From: Bacteroidales bacterium
GTDB lineage: Bacteria; Bacteroidota; Bacteroidia; Bacteroidales; F082
Length of the DNA: 64,000 bases
NCBI GenBank assembly: GCA_030690365.1
Contig: JAUYGX010000117.1
Span: 46,224-110,223, forward strand
Direction of reading: 5' to 3'
The position numbers and the translations under genes were made by a program. The notes under the pieces were generated by a model that saw only the letters and a program-made list of their open reading frames with translations, was not told the DNA's origin and did not search any database. Shown here piece after piece: positions 43,604 through 52,865 of this stretch (position 1 is its first letter; the number at the start of each line of letters is the position of its first letter).

Positions 43604-45151
43604 TTATAGTTTGATCAGTTTTTTAGAACCTATGGCAACCCCATTGCTGAATTGCAAGAAATAAACCCCTTTTGGTAACGATTCAATGTTAATTTGTGTA
43701 GTTGATCCCTCCAGTGTAAACTGCCTGAGCTGTTGGCCGCTGATTGAAATAATATTACAATTCAGGACATCGGCACCTGGATTTTTTATGTTTACAACAC
43801 ACTCAGCAGGGTTGGGGAAAACCATCAGGTTACTGATCCCAATTTCGGGTACATTAATTAGTATTGAATAGTAATAAAAACCTTTGGTATCTAACCCCCA
43901 ATCAGCGACTAAATCACCCCAAAGATACTCAATACTCAGGATTGTCTTACCTTCTTCATCGTAAATAAAGTCGTACTTGTATGAACCTGTCCAGGCGGCT
44001 AAATCCACATCCCAATTGTATCGTGATGACATGGTAACTTCGTTGTTCTCATTATACGACTTTTCTATTTTAATCATATTTACCCAATCCAGGCTAATTA
44101 GATCCCAGTACGAAGACTGGTGAAAAATCATATTGTTATTTTGGTCAAACACGTACTCATCTCTCGAATTGTTTATCCATTGGTCACCATCCCGGTTTAA
44201 ATATGCTCTTAATATCTGGTTATCATTGGCGTCATAATCATATTCCCATTTTCCAGCTAAATTCCATATATCCATGGCTCTGGTATAAACAAGGTAATAA
44301 TCAATTTTATTGGTGTTTGTATAAGTATACTCCTCTTTTGAGGTGAGTTGCCATGTATCCATTGTCCAGACGAACGACTCAGTAACGTCAAGTAAACCTG
44401 ATGCGTTATAAGAATATATTTGCATACCTTGATACAACCAATCCATAGTTATTTCAATCCACATAGAAGATATACGGGAGCTGATTGTGCCATTCAAATT
44501 ATAGATGCTTTCTTCCTGGTATTCATACACCCATTCGTTATCCTCATTTCCCATCCAATCCACATAATAAAGCATGTTTTCATTTTCATCATTTAAAGAC
44601 TCATATTTATAATAGTTGTCCCATCGGTTAAGATCTGTATTCCACTTTAAATATATAAGTGAATTTTCAAATCCATACGTGTCAAAGGTCATATCCAATT
44701 TCTTCTCATTTGTCCAGCTGTTTTGAACTGTATCCCAAATAAAAGTATAATAAGAAGTTTCGTTGCCATTTTCATCAAATGTATACTCGGTTTTTGCCGC
44801 TTTAATCCATTGGTTGTTGTCATTATTCCAAATATAATCAACCTTAGTTTTTGGCAATGCTGAATCGTACCAGTCATATTCAGTTTTTGAGCTTTTTACT
44901 GAATCAGTTTCTGTAATGCTCCCGTAATAAACAATTGAATCCAGGACAGATTCATCGCGAAGGATGGATGAATTCATTTTTTTCAATTCTTGTCGGATAG
45001 CTTCCCGGCGGTCTTTTTGGATGGGAGTATTCGATTTATAAGATACAGATTCAGCATGAATTGCCTGCAATTGTTCGTTTGCTGAATTTCGCTGCGCCGA
45101 CAGGCTTAATGTAAACACCAGGCAGAGCGTAATGATTGTAATTGTTTTCAT
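43604..45151 (-). CDS. Secreted T9SS cargo with repeated W/Y-D-x-N-x-N motifs
   Basis: The 515-residue protein has a signal peptide (MKTITIITLCLVFTLSLSAQ). A string of short repeats follows, each ending in aromatic-acidic-Asn patterns: TEYTFDENGNETSYYTF, QEESIYNLNGTISSR, EEYTYTNTNKIDYY, WEYDYDANDNQILRAYL and DEYVFDQNNNMIFHQ. Each is preceded by a W-x-N/D segment. This is the spacing of YD/RHS-like or carbohydrate-binding beta-repeats. The C-terminus (LMVFPNPAECVVNIKNPG ... LPKGVYFLQFSNGVAIGSKKLIKL) is a T9SS sorting domain. It is probably displayed on the surface; no enzymatic residues are recognised. Confidence 0.75.
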   Translation of the reverse strand: MKTITIITLCLVFTLSLSAQRNSANEQLQAIHAESVSYKSNTPIQKDRREAIRQELKKMNSSILRDESVLDSIVYYGSITETDSVKSSKTEYDWYDSALPKTKVDYIWNNDNNQWIKAAKTEYTFDENGNETSYYTFIWDTVQNSWTNEKKLDMTFDTYGFENSLIYLKWNTDLNRWDNYYKYESLNDENENMLYYVDWMGNEDNEWVYEYQEESIYNLNGTISSRISSMWIEITMDWLYQGMQIYSYNASGLLDVTESFVWTMDTWQLTSKEEYTYTNTNKIDYYLVYTRAMDIWNLAGKWEYDYDANDNQILRAYLNRDGDQWINNSRDEYVFDQNNNMIFHQSSYWDLISLDWVNMIKIEKSYNENNEVTMSSRYNWDVDLAAWTGSYKYDFIYDEEGKTILSIEYLWGDLVADWGLDTKGFYYYSILINVPEIGISNLMVFPNPAECVVNIKNPGADVLNCNIISISGQQLRQFTLEGSTTQINIESLPKGVYFLQFSNGVAIGSKKLIKL

Positions 45152-45199
45152 GATGCTATTGTTTTAATGAGTATTTGATTCATTGTTTCAACTTTTAAT

Positions 45200-46471
45200 T
45201 TAAAACCGGTATCCTACATCGAACCTGGCTCTGGCAGTTAAATAACTCGAAGTTGTATATCTCAAAAAAGTATGTTCAAATCCCACTTGGATATCGTAAT
45301 ACAGATGTTTACCAAAAATACGCTGCCAGCCTGTTACCAGGAATATTTTAGGATTTTGTTCATTTAATGCGTAGGATGATCTAAAGTCATAGCTATCACT
45401 GCCGCCGAATGCGATATAATCAGCAGAAAGACCATTCCCTGTTTTACCTTTTACCATTCGCCTTTTTAAATTATAATACCACCGTCCTTCAACGAGCAGT
45501 GTTGTGGTTAATAAATACTCGTGAAAGCGATAGGGTTCATTATTTGTAGTGGTTTTGGTTGATACTTCGTACCTAAAAATGCCGTGTGCTTCTGTATTAA
45601 CAGAAAAGGATGAACAGGCAATTTTTCGTTCAAAAGCAATTTGAGGAGAAAAATGAAAACGAATATTGTCGGCGTTACTTGAAAGCCCAATTAAACTGCC
45701 TAAATTTGATTTTATAATAAAATTATAACCTTCATAACACTTGAAAACAGGGCATAATTTCTCATGATCAAGCTTGTATTTATCTTTGGTAAAAACCAAT
45801 CCCAAATTAACATAGGTGTCAAATACAAAGGAGGTAGCAAAGGGCTTATTGATTGCCTTAATTATGCCAGCCTTTACGCCAAAATTAGCATACCCGTGTT
45901 TTAAAAACCGGCGCTGTATACCCCATTTTGCAAACAGGGTTAAATAATTTTTTGGGCTATCTTCCATGTTATAATTATGAAGATTATAAAAATAGGCATA
46001 CTCAAGACCCAGAGCCAGATAATTGTCCGACATGCTTCTGGCTACCCTGTCATGTTGTATATGTTTGTTAAGTCGGTAATACCACCTGGATTCAAGTGAA
46101 AAGCGTAACGCAGATTCCATGCTGTACCAGGGTTGATTCTGAATATAAGACCTTGACAGTTCAGCGGCCAGTTCCAGAGTGAAACTTGGAGCTATCCTTT
46201 TTTCTATGCCAAGCCGAAAACCGCTACCACCTTTATATGGATTGTCTAAAATTGAACTTACTTTCACCAGCCACGAAGTTGCTTCATGCATCATAAAGGC
46301 GTATTCCATGGGAGTGATATATTGAACAATGCTGTCTTCCACTTGTTCCTGTTGCTCAACTTTGGTTTCAACCTGGGAGTATGCCGGATTAAGCCAGATG
46401 AAAAGCTCAATCCACAGACAAGAATGAAAAATCAGTTTCAGGACTTTGTATTTGGAGTGTTTATTTTCCAT
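45200..46471 (-). CDS. Outer-membrane beta-barrel protein with internal duplication, last gene of the ECF operon
   Basis: From ATG 46471 (423 residues) it begins MENKHSKYKVLKLIFHSCLW, then a signal region ending YSQ. A TTG-started extension to 46501 is less likely. Two related halves are visible: FSLESRWYYRLNKHIQ ... SMSDNYLALGLEYAYF ... YLTLFAKWGIQRRFLKHGYANFGVK, and LLVEGRWYYNLKRRMV ... GLSADYIAFGGSDSYDF ... FLVTGWQRIFGKHLYYDIQVG. The final strand ends ARFDVGYRF, an outer-membrane-protein C-terminal signature with a last Phe. It follows the DUF4097-like gene by 16 bp. Function unknown; it is probably the envelope component controlled by the sigma factor upstream. Confidence 0.72.
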   Translation of the reverse strand: MENKHSKYKVLKLIFHSCLWIELFIWLNPAYSQVETKVEQQEQVEDSIVQYITPMEYAFMMHEATSWLVKVSSILDNPYKGGSGFRLGIEKRIAPSFTLELAAELSRSYIQNQPWYSMESALRFSLESRWYYRLNKHIQHDRVARSMSDNYLALGLEYAYFYNLHNYNMEDSPKNYLTLFAKWGIQRRFLKHGYANFGVKAGIIKAINKPFATSFVFDTYVNLGLVFTKDKYKLDHEKLCPVFKCYEGYNFIIKSNLGSLIGLSSNADNIRFHFSPQIAFERKIACSSFSVNTEAHGIFRYEVSTKTTTNNEPYRFHEYLLTTTLLVEGRWYYNLKRRMVKGKTGNGLSADYIAFGGSDSYDFRSSYALNEQNPKIFLVTGWQRIFGKHLYYDIQVGFEHTFLRYTTSSYLTARARFDVGYRF

Positions 46472-46487
46472 AGTTATATTATCTTTC

Positions 46488-47393
46488 TTATTGTTGTTCA
46501 ATGTTTAAGGAACCGGTATTCAAGTTGATATTTATCAGGGGATCATTATTTTCCGGATTAAAAACTGCTTTTATTTCCTTTTTTTTGTTCCAGGAATATT
46601 CAGGTTTCATATTTTCGGGAATATTTACCTCGCAATTAAAGTATTCTATTTGCCAGGCAAACCTGTTGAAATCAGGGATCTTGATATAAACTTCTGATTT
46701 TTCGGCAACCAGGTCCATGTTCGATAGGGGCTTCATTTCGCTTAACCTGATCTGGGCCAGGGTAGCATTGATCTTTAATTTGCCTTCAAAACCAACCAAA
46801 ATAATGTCAGACCTGTTGGATTCAATGGTTGTTTCTCCTTTGATTGAACTGGCAGTAATATTACCATATAAAGTAGTTATCTTCTTTTCACCACCTACCT
46901 CCTTCAAATCAATCATGCTGAATTCACTGTTTATTTGAAGGGTGGAATGCAGGTTAGTTGCCATTATCTTGCCAAAATAATTTTGAATATTCACAGGACA
47001 ATTTTCAGGAACCTGAATGTGATAGATGAATTTGATGGCTGATTCCGGCTGTGTTTCATTTTTGGCCAACTCAATATAATTTCTAATAAATATTTTGCTC
47101 CCTTTTGTTTCGTTTAGCCACTTCATCTTTTTAATGTCTGATTCCGCCGTAGTTTTAACCTCATGTTTTGAGGTAATCGTCAGATTCATAACAACCGTAT
47201 TGGCTTTGTGTGAGGTGCAATGAATTTCGGCATGTTCAGCATTAATCCACAACGACATCCCCGGTTGCCAATCGATCGATTTGCTGATTTCCTGCGTGAC
47301 CACCTGCACTTTTACCTGGCCGAAAAGTGGACTACAGGCCAGAAACTGAACTAAAAGCAGTAGGGTCATTATGTGATACTTGGCTGTTCGCAT
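46488..47393 (-). CDS. Secreted beta-helix-like protein (DUF4097/DUF2807 type)
   Basis: The 301-residue protein has a signal peptide (MRTAKYHIMTLLLLVQFLACSPLFGQ). The body resembles the short beta-solenoid proteins found behind Bacteroidota sigma/anti-sigma pairs: VPENCPVNIQNYFGKIMATNLHSTLQINSEF, then VGGEKKITTLYGNITASSIKGETTIESNRSDIILVGFEGKLKINATLAQI, with strand repeats of about ten residues. It could be a lipid-like anchor or adhesin; a Cys at residue 20 is within the signal region but the context is not a perfect lipobox. It lies 4 bp after the anti-sigma gene and 16 bp before the barrel gene. Confidence 0.65.
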   Translation of the reverse strand: MRTAKYHIMTLLLLVQFLACSPLFGQVKVQVVTQEISKSIDWQPGMSLWINAEHAEIHCTSHKANTVVMNLTITSKHEVKTTAESDIKKMKWLNETKGSKIFIRNYIELAKNETQPESAIKFIYHIQVPENCPVNIQNYFGKIMATNLHSTLQINSEFSMIDLKEVGGEKKITTLYGNITASSIKGETTIESNRSDIILVGFEGKLKINATLAQIRLSEMKPLSNMDLVAEKSEVYIKIPDFNRFAWQIEYFNCEVNIPENMKPEYSWNKKKEIKAVFNPENNDPLININLNTGSLNIEQQ

Positions 47394-47397
47394 TTAA

Positions 47398-47997
47398 TTA
47401 ATTGACTTTAGCTATCATTTGATTAATAAGACTTGTTCGTTCCAATTCAATTTTTGTCATCATTATTTCCATTTCGCTGTCGGTGTCATATTTACTTAAT
47501 TGCTTTACAATTTGTTGTTTCGATTGATTTAAAAAGTCAAGACTTTCCTCCATCTTTTTAAATTCGGGAGATTCGCAAATTCTGGGTTTCTCATTGCAAA
47601 CCAAAGCAAGTGCGTGTTCAAATTCAAGGTCATCAGTATACCATTGTTGGATGTTGTTGGTTTTTATATACTCTACCGAATAATGCAATTTTGTATTCCC
47701 GGTTTTCCCGGCAAAAAAAAGGAAGTACCCAAGTACAAAGGTGGCGGCTGTTGCCGAAATCCATTTCATCCACAGGTACAACCCTTTTTTTGATTGGTTT
47801 GCTTGTCTTGATGTTAGCTCTTTGTCAATATTGTCCCATATGCTTTCAGGAGGTTCAAATGTACTCATCCGACCGACCAAACCTGAAATCTGTTCGTTTT
47901 CAAGTTTAGTAGCTACACCTTCCCATACCTGATCATCCGGAGTAAAATCCGGCAGATTTTTCAGTGCCCTGAGTAATATATTCCGGTTTTTTTCCAC
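47398..47997 (-). CDS. Probable anti-sigma factor, single-pass membrane protein
   Basis: The 199-residue protein starts with GTG, overlapping the sigma-factor stop (TAGTG). A cytoplasmic N-terminal part holds two similar segments (LPDFTPDDQVWEGVATKLENEQ and FEPPESIWDNIDKELTSRQ) that probably bind sigma. One transmembrane helix follows (WMKWISATAATFVLGYFLFFAG, about residues 74-95). The C-terminal periplasmic part is coiled, with FKKMEESLDFLNQSKQQIVKQL. It lacks the zinc-binding HxxxCxxC of ZAS-type anti-sigmas. Position and architecture support a role in holding the adjacent ECF sigma factor at the membrane. Confidence 0.75.
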   Translation of the reverse strand: MEKNRNILLRALKNLPDFTPDDQVWEGVATKLENEQISGLVGRMSTFEPPESIWDNIDKELTSRQANQSKKGLYLWMKWISATAATFVLGYFLFFAGKTGNTKLHYSVEYIKTNNIQQWYTDDLEFEHALALVCNEKPRICESPEFKKMEESLDFLNQSKQQIVKQLSKYDTDSEMEIMMTKIELERTSLINQMIAKVN

Positions 47998-48521
47998 TAT
48001 TCCTGCTCTTTTTTGAGATTTTCACGTAGCATCCGCTTGGCTTTAAGCAATTGTGTTTTAGAGGTATTGACTGAGATGTCCATCATTTTGGCAATTTCCT
48101 GGTGTTTAAATCCTTCTATCTCATACAAAGTAAAAATCGAACGGTAACCATCAGGGAGTGAGGCAATGGCCTTTTCCAACAATTGAATGTCAATGGTGGA
48201 GCCCCAGTCTATGGTGATGGGTTCCTGAGCAACTTCTATTTCGACGAAATGAATTCTTTTTTTGATTTTTTTTAAGGCGGCCCTTGCTATGATCGTGTGA
48301 ATCCAGGTTCCCAGCTTCGATGCTCCGTTAAATGATTTCAGGTTATCAAATACCTGTATAAATCCCTCCTGCAGCGCATCATTGGCATCTTCAAAGTTGT
48401 TGGTAATTCTATAGGCGATGGTGTACATTTTCGTTTTATATTGATCATACAAAGCCTTCTGAGACGTTCTGTCATTTTTCAGACATCCATTGATAATTTC
48501 TTCTTCCCGGAATTTTGGCAT
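47997..48521 (-). CDS. ECF sigma factor (RNA polymerase sigma-70 family)
   Basis: The 174-residue protein has sigma2 (DQYKTKMYTIAYRITNNFEDANDALQEGFIQVFDNL, with the DAxDxxQ-like helix and a WIHTIIARAALKK region) and sigma4. The latter reads LPDGYRSIFTLYEIEGFKHQEIAKMMDISVNTSKTQLLKAKRMLRENL, a classic helix-turn-helix. No sigma3 or sigma1.1 is present. Its TAG overlaps the GTG of the anti-sigma gene. The operon order sigma, anti-sigma, DUF4097-like, barrel suggests an envelope-stress or surface-structure regulon that includes its own downstream genes. The inducing signal is unknown. Confidence 0.92.
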   Translation of the reverse strand: MPKFREEEIINGCLKNDRTSQKALYDQYKTKMYTIAYRITNNFEDANDALQEGFIQVFDNLKSFNGASKLGTWIHTIIARAALKKIKKRIHFVEIEVAQEPITIDWGSTIDIQLLEKAIASLPDGYRSIFTLYEIEGFKHQEIAKMMDISVNTSKTQLLKAKRMLRENLKKEQE

Positions 48522-48716
48522 CTATTTGGCTTTGCCGTTTATGGTTAGTGATCAAAGGAATGAAAATGGTTGTCTGTTCATCCCTTTTTTTTAAATTAAT
48601 TAACACTAAAATGAACCTGTTGCCCTTTGAATGTCAATCAATACGAAAAGTAAGTAGAATGTAAAGGTAGAAAAATAGGAAATCCAACTACTAAAACACA
48701 GAACTGAATACCAGGC

Positions 48717-49055
48717 TTATGCCAACTTCACCCCATCCGGCACTTTCTTATCCGGCACTGCCAACACAATGGCTCCCGTTTCGTTGGCAAAGCCCGTAAT
48801 CAAACATTCAGAAATAAACGATCCGATTTGTTTGGGGGGGAAGTTCACCACTCCGATCACTTGCTTGTTTAACAATTCTTCTTTGGTGTAAAGATCGGTA
48901 ATTTGAGCGCTGGATTTTTTAATGCCAATTTCCCCACCAAAATCTACCTTGAGTTTGTAAGCAGGTTTTCTGGCTTCAGGGAAATCCTGTACATCAACGA
49001 TAGTTCCAACCCTAAGGTCTACCTGTTCAAATTCGTTCCAGTTGATTTGTTTCAT
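48717..49055 (-). CDS. csaA: tRNA-binding protein CsaA
   Basis: The 112-residue protein is the small EMAP/OB-fold protein CsaA: WNEFEQVDLRVGTIVDVQDFPEARKPAYKLKVDFGGEIGIKKSSAQITDLYTKEELLNKQVIGVVNFPPKQIG, then SECLITGFANETGAIVLAVPD. This is the tRNA-binding domain found at the C-terminus of some methionyl- and phenylalanyl-tRNA synthetases, here free-standing. CsaA can have chaperone or tRNA-binding activity. It is bounded by a CGCAAAG-type hairpin repeat 18 bp upstream of its start. Confidence 0.92.
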   Translation of the reverse strand: MKQINWNEFEQVDLRVGTIVDVQDFPEARKPAYKLKVDFGGEIGIKKSSAQITDLYTKEELLNKQVIGVVNFPPKQIGSFISECLITGFANETGAIVLAVPDKKVPDGVKLA

Positions 49056-49073
49056 GGTTTTTTTACCGCAATG

Positions 49074-49153
49074 TACGCAAAGTCAGGCGCAATGTACCGC
49101 CATGTTTTTCTCTTTGCGGTACTCAGCGCAACACTTCGCATAACTCTGCGGTT
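49074..49153. repeat. CGCAAAG-family imperfect hairpin repeat between csaA and the PAP2-like gene
   Basis: ACCGCAATGTACGCAAAG (49074-49091) faces CTTCGCATAACTCTGCGGT (49135-49153), with TCTCTTTGCGGTACTC between. The outer ends ACCGCA/TGCGGT match the hairpin at 32586-32651. The arms are more diverged than there. Confidence 0.65.
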
Positions 49154-49157
49154 AATT

Positions 49158-49769
49158 TTATACATAATAAAACAACAATAGCTGACTTATACTTCCCAGT
49201 AAAAACCCTCCATAAACCTGTGCCACAGTGTGTGCTTTTAAAATTAATCTCGCCGTTGCCACCATTCCTGTGATGAGAATTATCGCGTAAAGCCAGAGGG
49301 TGACATCCACCTGGAAATTGAGTGAAAAACCCATAAAAGCCCCCAAAAATCCTCCCCACGACGTAGCATGAATACTTACTTTTGTAAAATAATTGATAAT
49401 TAAACACAACAATACCAGCATGGTAGCTCCAATCATAAACAAAGTAAACAGGCTGTTTTGCTCCATCTGTTTTAGCAAATAGTAGGTCAGGTAAAAAAAG
49501 GCCGAAACAATGATCAATGGCAGTGCCCTTTCCTGGCGTTCGTGCATTTCAAGACTTTTTACCACACCGAACTTTCGCAGGATGATCAGAATAAGTGCCG
49601 GTAACATAAAGGTGGTCAGAAATACAAAAACAATCAGCAAAAGGCGGTATTGTAATGGCATTGTCAACACATGGTGGGTGTTTAAACTGCTTAAAATCAA
49701 CAATAAATAGGTGGGTACAAGCAACGGGTGAAATAGGATTGATATAATCTGGGCAGGCTTAAATTGCAT
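49158..49769 (-). CDS. PAP2-like membrane protein
   Basis: The 203-residue protein has about six hydrophobic segments and the reduced PAP2-like pattern of Bacteroidota. RQERALPLIIVSAFFYLTYYLL is followed by NYFTKVSIHATSWGGFLGAFMGFS and ARLILKAHTVAQVYGGFLLGSI, where the Lys/His residues (KVSIHA, RLILKAHT) stand for the PAP2 catalytic histidines. The role would be dephosphorylation of a lipid such as undecaprenyl pyrophosphate or phosphatidate at the inner membrane. It lies 13 bp after rpoN on the same strand, suggesting cotranscription. Confidence 0.72.
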   Translation of the reverse strand: MQFKPAQIISILFHPLLVPTYLLLILSSLNTHHVLTMPLQYRLLLIVFVFLTTFMLPALILIILRKFGVVKSLEMHERQERALPLIIVSAFFYLTYYLLKQMEQNSLFTLFMIGATMLVLLCLIINYFTKVSIHATSWGGFLGAFMGFSLNFQVDVTLWLYAIILITGMVATARLILKAHTVAQVYGGFLLGSISQLLLFYYV

Positions 49770-49782
49770 GAGAAAGGTGTTT

Positions 49783-51273
49783 TTATTGTAGTTCTTTGCG
49801 CAAACGGGCCACCGGAATATTCAGCTGCTCGCGGTATTTTGCCACTGTGCGCCGGGCAATGGGATACCCTTTTTCTTTTAGTCGCGTGGTAAGGTATTCA
49901 TCTGTAAACGGCTTTTTCTTGCTTTCCTCGTTGATGATATCACGCAGGATGGTTTTGATTTCACGCGTCGAAACCTCCTCACCATCATCTTTTTGCATGC
50001 TTTCGCTGAAAAAGCTTTTAAGCAGCAGGGTTCCAAAAGGCGTCTGTACATATTTGCTGTTGGCAACCCGCGAAATGGTGCTGATATCCAGGTTTACCTT
50101 TTCGGCGATATCCTTTAAAATCATGGGGTGCAGTTTGGTATCGTCGCCGGTGAGCAGGTAATCGTGCTGATATTCCATGATGGCCTCCATGGTCGACAAC
50201 AGGGTGTTCTGACGTTGTTTGATGGCATCGATAAACCATTTGGCCGAATCCACCTTTTGCTTTATAAACACCAGCGCTTCCTTCTGCTGTTTTGATTTTT
50301 TCTGTTCACCAAGTGCGTTGATCATGGTGGAATAGGAATGACTCACACGTAAATCGGGATTGTTCCACGAGTTGAGTGACAACTCCAGCACCCCGCCATT
50401 GTTGGTGATGGTAAAATCGGGAATAATATAGTGGTTGGTACGCGCGGTTTCGATGAGCGAGTTTCCCGGTTTGGGATTCAGCCGCAGAATTTCTTCGATG
50501 CCCTTTTTAAGCTGCGCCTCCGAAATTTCGAGGCGTTTGGTGATTTTTTGATAGTGTTTTTTTGTGAAATCAATAAAGGAGCGGTTGAGGATTCTGATGG
50601 CCAGATCAATACTTTCCGAAGGCACTTCGTGCGATTTACGCTGGAGTTGGATTAACAGGCATTCCTTTAGGTTGCGTGCTCCCACACCTGACGGATCAAA
50701 TTCCTGGATGATGGACAACACATGCTCTACCTCTGATTTTTCAACGATGATATTCTGACCAAAAGCCAAATCGTCAACAATGGCTTCCAACGACCGTTGC
50801 AGGTATCCCGAATCATCCAGATTACCAATAATATAAAGGCCTATCTGTAATTTACGTTCATCCAGATACTGCTGCCGCAGTTGCTCTTCGAGCAGTTCGT
50901 GAAAGGTAATTCCGGAAGCAAAGGGGATTTCCTTTCGCTCATCATCGGCACTGTAGTTGTTGGTTTGAAGTTTGTACGATGGAACATCGTCGTCGTTGAT
51001 GTAGTCGTTTAGATCGAACTCGCTATCCTTTTCCTTATAATCATCGAGGCTGGTTTCGGTGTAATCGTCTCCTTCCGTTTCCGAATCGGCCTGATCATCA
51101 GCATCATAATCACTCATTTCTTCGCCATCGACTTCAAGCGCGGGGTTGTCTTCAATTTCCTGCTTGATACGCTGCTCAAGACCAATGGTGGGAATCTGCA
51201 ACAACTTCATCAACAGAATCTGTTGTGGAGAAAGCTTTTGAAGCAGTTTTTGTTGAAGTCTTTGGTTAAGCAT
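49783..51273 (-). CDS. rpoN: RNA polymerase sigma-54 factor
   Basis: RpoN directs RNA polymerase to -24/-12 promoters with AAA+ activators. The 496-residue protein has the Gln- and Leu-rich region I (LNQRLQQKLLQKLSPQQILLMKLLQIPTIGLEQRIKQEI). An acidic region II (about 45-90) and the core-binding part with GVGARNLKECLLIQL follow. HPMILKDIAEKVNLDISTISRVANSKYVQTPFGTLLLKSFFSE is the helix-turn-helix, and IARRTVAKYREQL the RpoN box, close to the C-terminus. The length and order are complete. No enhancer-binding activator is in the window. Confidence 0.97.
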   Translation of the reverse strand: MLNQRLQQKLLQKLSPQQILLMKLLQIPTIGLEQRIKQEIEDNPALEVDGEEMSDYDADDQADSETEGDDYTETSLDDYKEKDSEFDLNDYINDDDVPSYKLQTNNYSADDERKEIPFASGITFHELLEEQLRQQYLDERKLQIGLYIIGNLDDSGYLQRSLEAIVDDLAFGQNIIVEKSEVEHVLSIIQEFDPSGVGARNLKECLLIQLQRKSHEVPSESIDLAIRILNRSFIDFTKKHYQKITKRLEISEAQLKKGIEEILRLNPKPGNSLIETARTNHYIIPDFTITNNGGVLELSLNSWNNPDLRVSHSYSTMINALGEQKKSKQQKEALVFIKQKVDSAKWFIDAIKQRQNTLLSTMEAIMEYQHDYLLTGDDTKLHPMILKDIAEKVNLDISTISRVANSKYVQTPFGTLLLKSFFSESMQKDDGEEVSTREIKTILRDIINEESKKKPFTDEYLTTRLKEKGYPIARRTVAKYREQLNIPVARLRKELQ

Positions 51274-51425
51274 AAAACATTATCAAGTTTGGGGACATCA
51301 CTTCCCCGGTTCAATCAGGACAAATGTAGCAACAATTTTATTATGGCACAATTTTGGATTAGCGAATTTCGGGATAATATTAACCATCCGACTTCAACTC
51401 TTTGTACATCAATATTTAAAAGGTC

Positions 51426-52865
51426 TTAAAACTCCAGGTTTTGGGGTGTTCTGGGGAACGGAATCACATCGCGGATGTTGCCCATTCCGGTGATAAATAG
51501 CATCAGACGTTCAAATCCAAGTCCAAAACCTGCGTGGGGAACGGTTCCGAATTTTCTGGTTTCCAGGTACCACCACATGCTTTCTTCGGGAATGTGCATT
51601 TCGGCCATGCGATCGGCTAATTTGCTGTACACTTCCTCGCGCTGAGAGCCACCGATGATTTCTCCAATCTGTGGAAAAAGCACATCCATAGCGCGAACGG
51701 TTTTCCCGTCATCATTTTGTTTCATGTAAAATGCCTTGATGTCTTTGGGATAATTAGTGAGAATCACCGGTTTTTTGAAATGTTTTTCCACCAGGTAGCG
51801 TTCGTGTTCCGATTGCAGGTCGGCGCCCCAGTCTTCGATGAGGTACTGGAATTTTTTCTTTTTGTTGTGGTTTGAATTTTTCAGGATGTCAATGGCCTCG
51901 GTATAGGTGATGCGTTCAAAAGGATTGTCCAGAACAAAACGCAGTTTTTCGATGAGTTCCATGGAACGTTCGTCGGCCTTTTTGTTTTTTTCCTCTTCTT
52001 CGAGTCGTTTGCTTAAAAACAGCAGATCGTCCATGCAATGTTCCAATGCATAATCGATCACATATTTGAGCATGTCCTCGGCCAGGTCCATGTCGTCGTT
52101 GATATCATAAAAGGCCATTTCGGGTTCAATCATCCAGAACTCAGCCAAATGCCGGGTGGTATTTGAGTTTTCGGCCCTGAAAGTAGGCCCGAAAGTATAT
52201 ACTTTCGACAGTGCGAGTGCGGCGAGTTCGGCTTCCAACTGCCCGCTGACGGTGAGGTTGGCCGCTTTTCCAAAGAAATCGCGGCTAAAATCGATCTTTC
52301 CATCGGGATTCTTGGGCATGTTTTCAAGATCGAGTGTGGTTACCTGAAACATTTCGCCCGCACCTTCGGCATCCGACCCGGTAATAATGGGGGAATGTAC
52401 GTTGTAAAAACCCCTGTCGTTGAAGAATTTGTGGATGGCAAAAATCATGGCATGGCGAATTCGTCCGATGGCACTGAACGTACTGGTACGATACCGCAGA
52501 TGTGCCTTTTCGCGCAGAAATTCAAGCGAATGTTTTTTAGGCTGCAATGGGTATTCGTTGGGGTTGGCTTCGCCCAGGATTTCCAGTTTGGTGGCCTGTA
52601 CTTCCACACGCTGACCACTGCCGGCCGATTCAATCAGCATCCCATCCACCGAAAGGGCAGCTCCTGTATGAATGCGTTCGAGCAGTTTGTCGTTTTCTTC
52701 GTTCATCTCAACAACAACCTGAATATTATTGATCGTTGAGCCATCGTTTAACGCGATAAAAGATACGTTTTTACTTCCCCTTTTGGTACGAACCCAACCT
52801 TTTACGTTGATTTTGTGTCCTGCTTCTGTTGTTTTCAACAGCTCATTGATTTCAGTTCTTTTCAC
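51426..52865 (-). CDS. asnS: Asparaginyl-tRNA synthetase
   Basis: AsnS charges tRNA-Asn. The OB-fold anticodon-binding domain is at the N-terminus ([33 protein letters not shown]). The class II catalytic core follows: [47 protein letters not shown] (motif 2), and [29 protein letters not shown] (motif 3). The frame is open to a GTG at 52910, but the GTG at 52865 ([10 protein letters not shown]) fits relatives and gives 479 residues. It is separated from rpoN by about 150 bp with no recognised signal. Confidence 0.96.
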   Translation of the reverse strand: MKRTEINELLKTTEAGHKINVKGWVRTKRGSKNVSFIALNDGSTINNIQVVVEMNEENDKLLERIHTGAALSVDGMLIESAGSGQRVEVQATKLEILGEANPNEYPLQPKKHSLEFLREKAHLRYRTSTFSAIGRIRHAMIFAIHKFFNDRGFYNVHSPIITGSDAEGAGEMFQVTTLDLENMPKNPDGKIDFSRDFFGKAANLTVSGQLEAELAALALSKVYTFGPTFRAENSNTTRHLAEFWMIEPEMAFYDINDDMDLAEDMLKYVIDYALEHCMDDLLFLSKRLEEEEKNKKADERSMELIEKLRFVLDNPFERITYTEAIDILKNSNHNKKKKFQYLIEDWGADLQSEHERYLVEKHFKKPVILTNYPKDIKAFYMKQNDDGKTVRAMDVLFPQIGEIIGGSQREEVYSKLADRMAEMHIPEESMWWYLETRKFGTVPHAGFGLGFERLMLFITGMGNIRDVIPFPRTPQNLEF

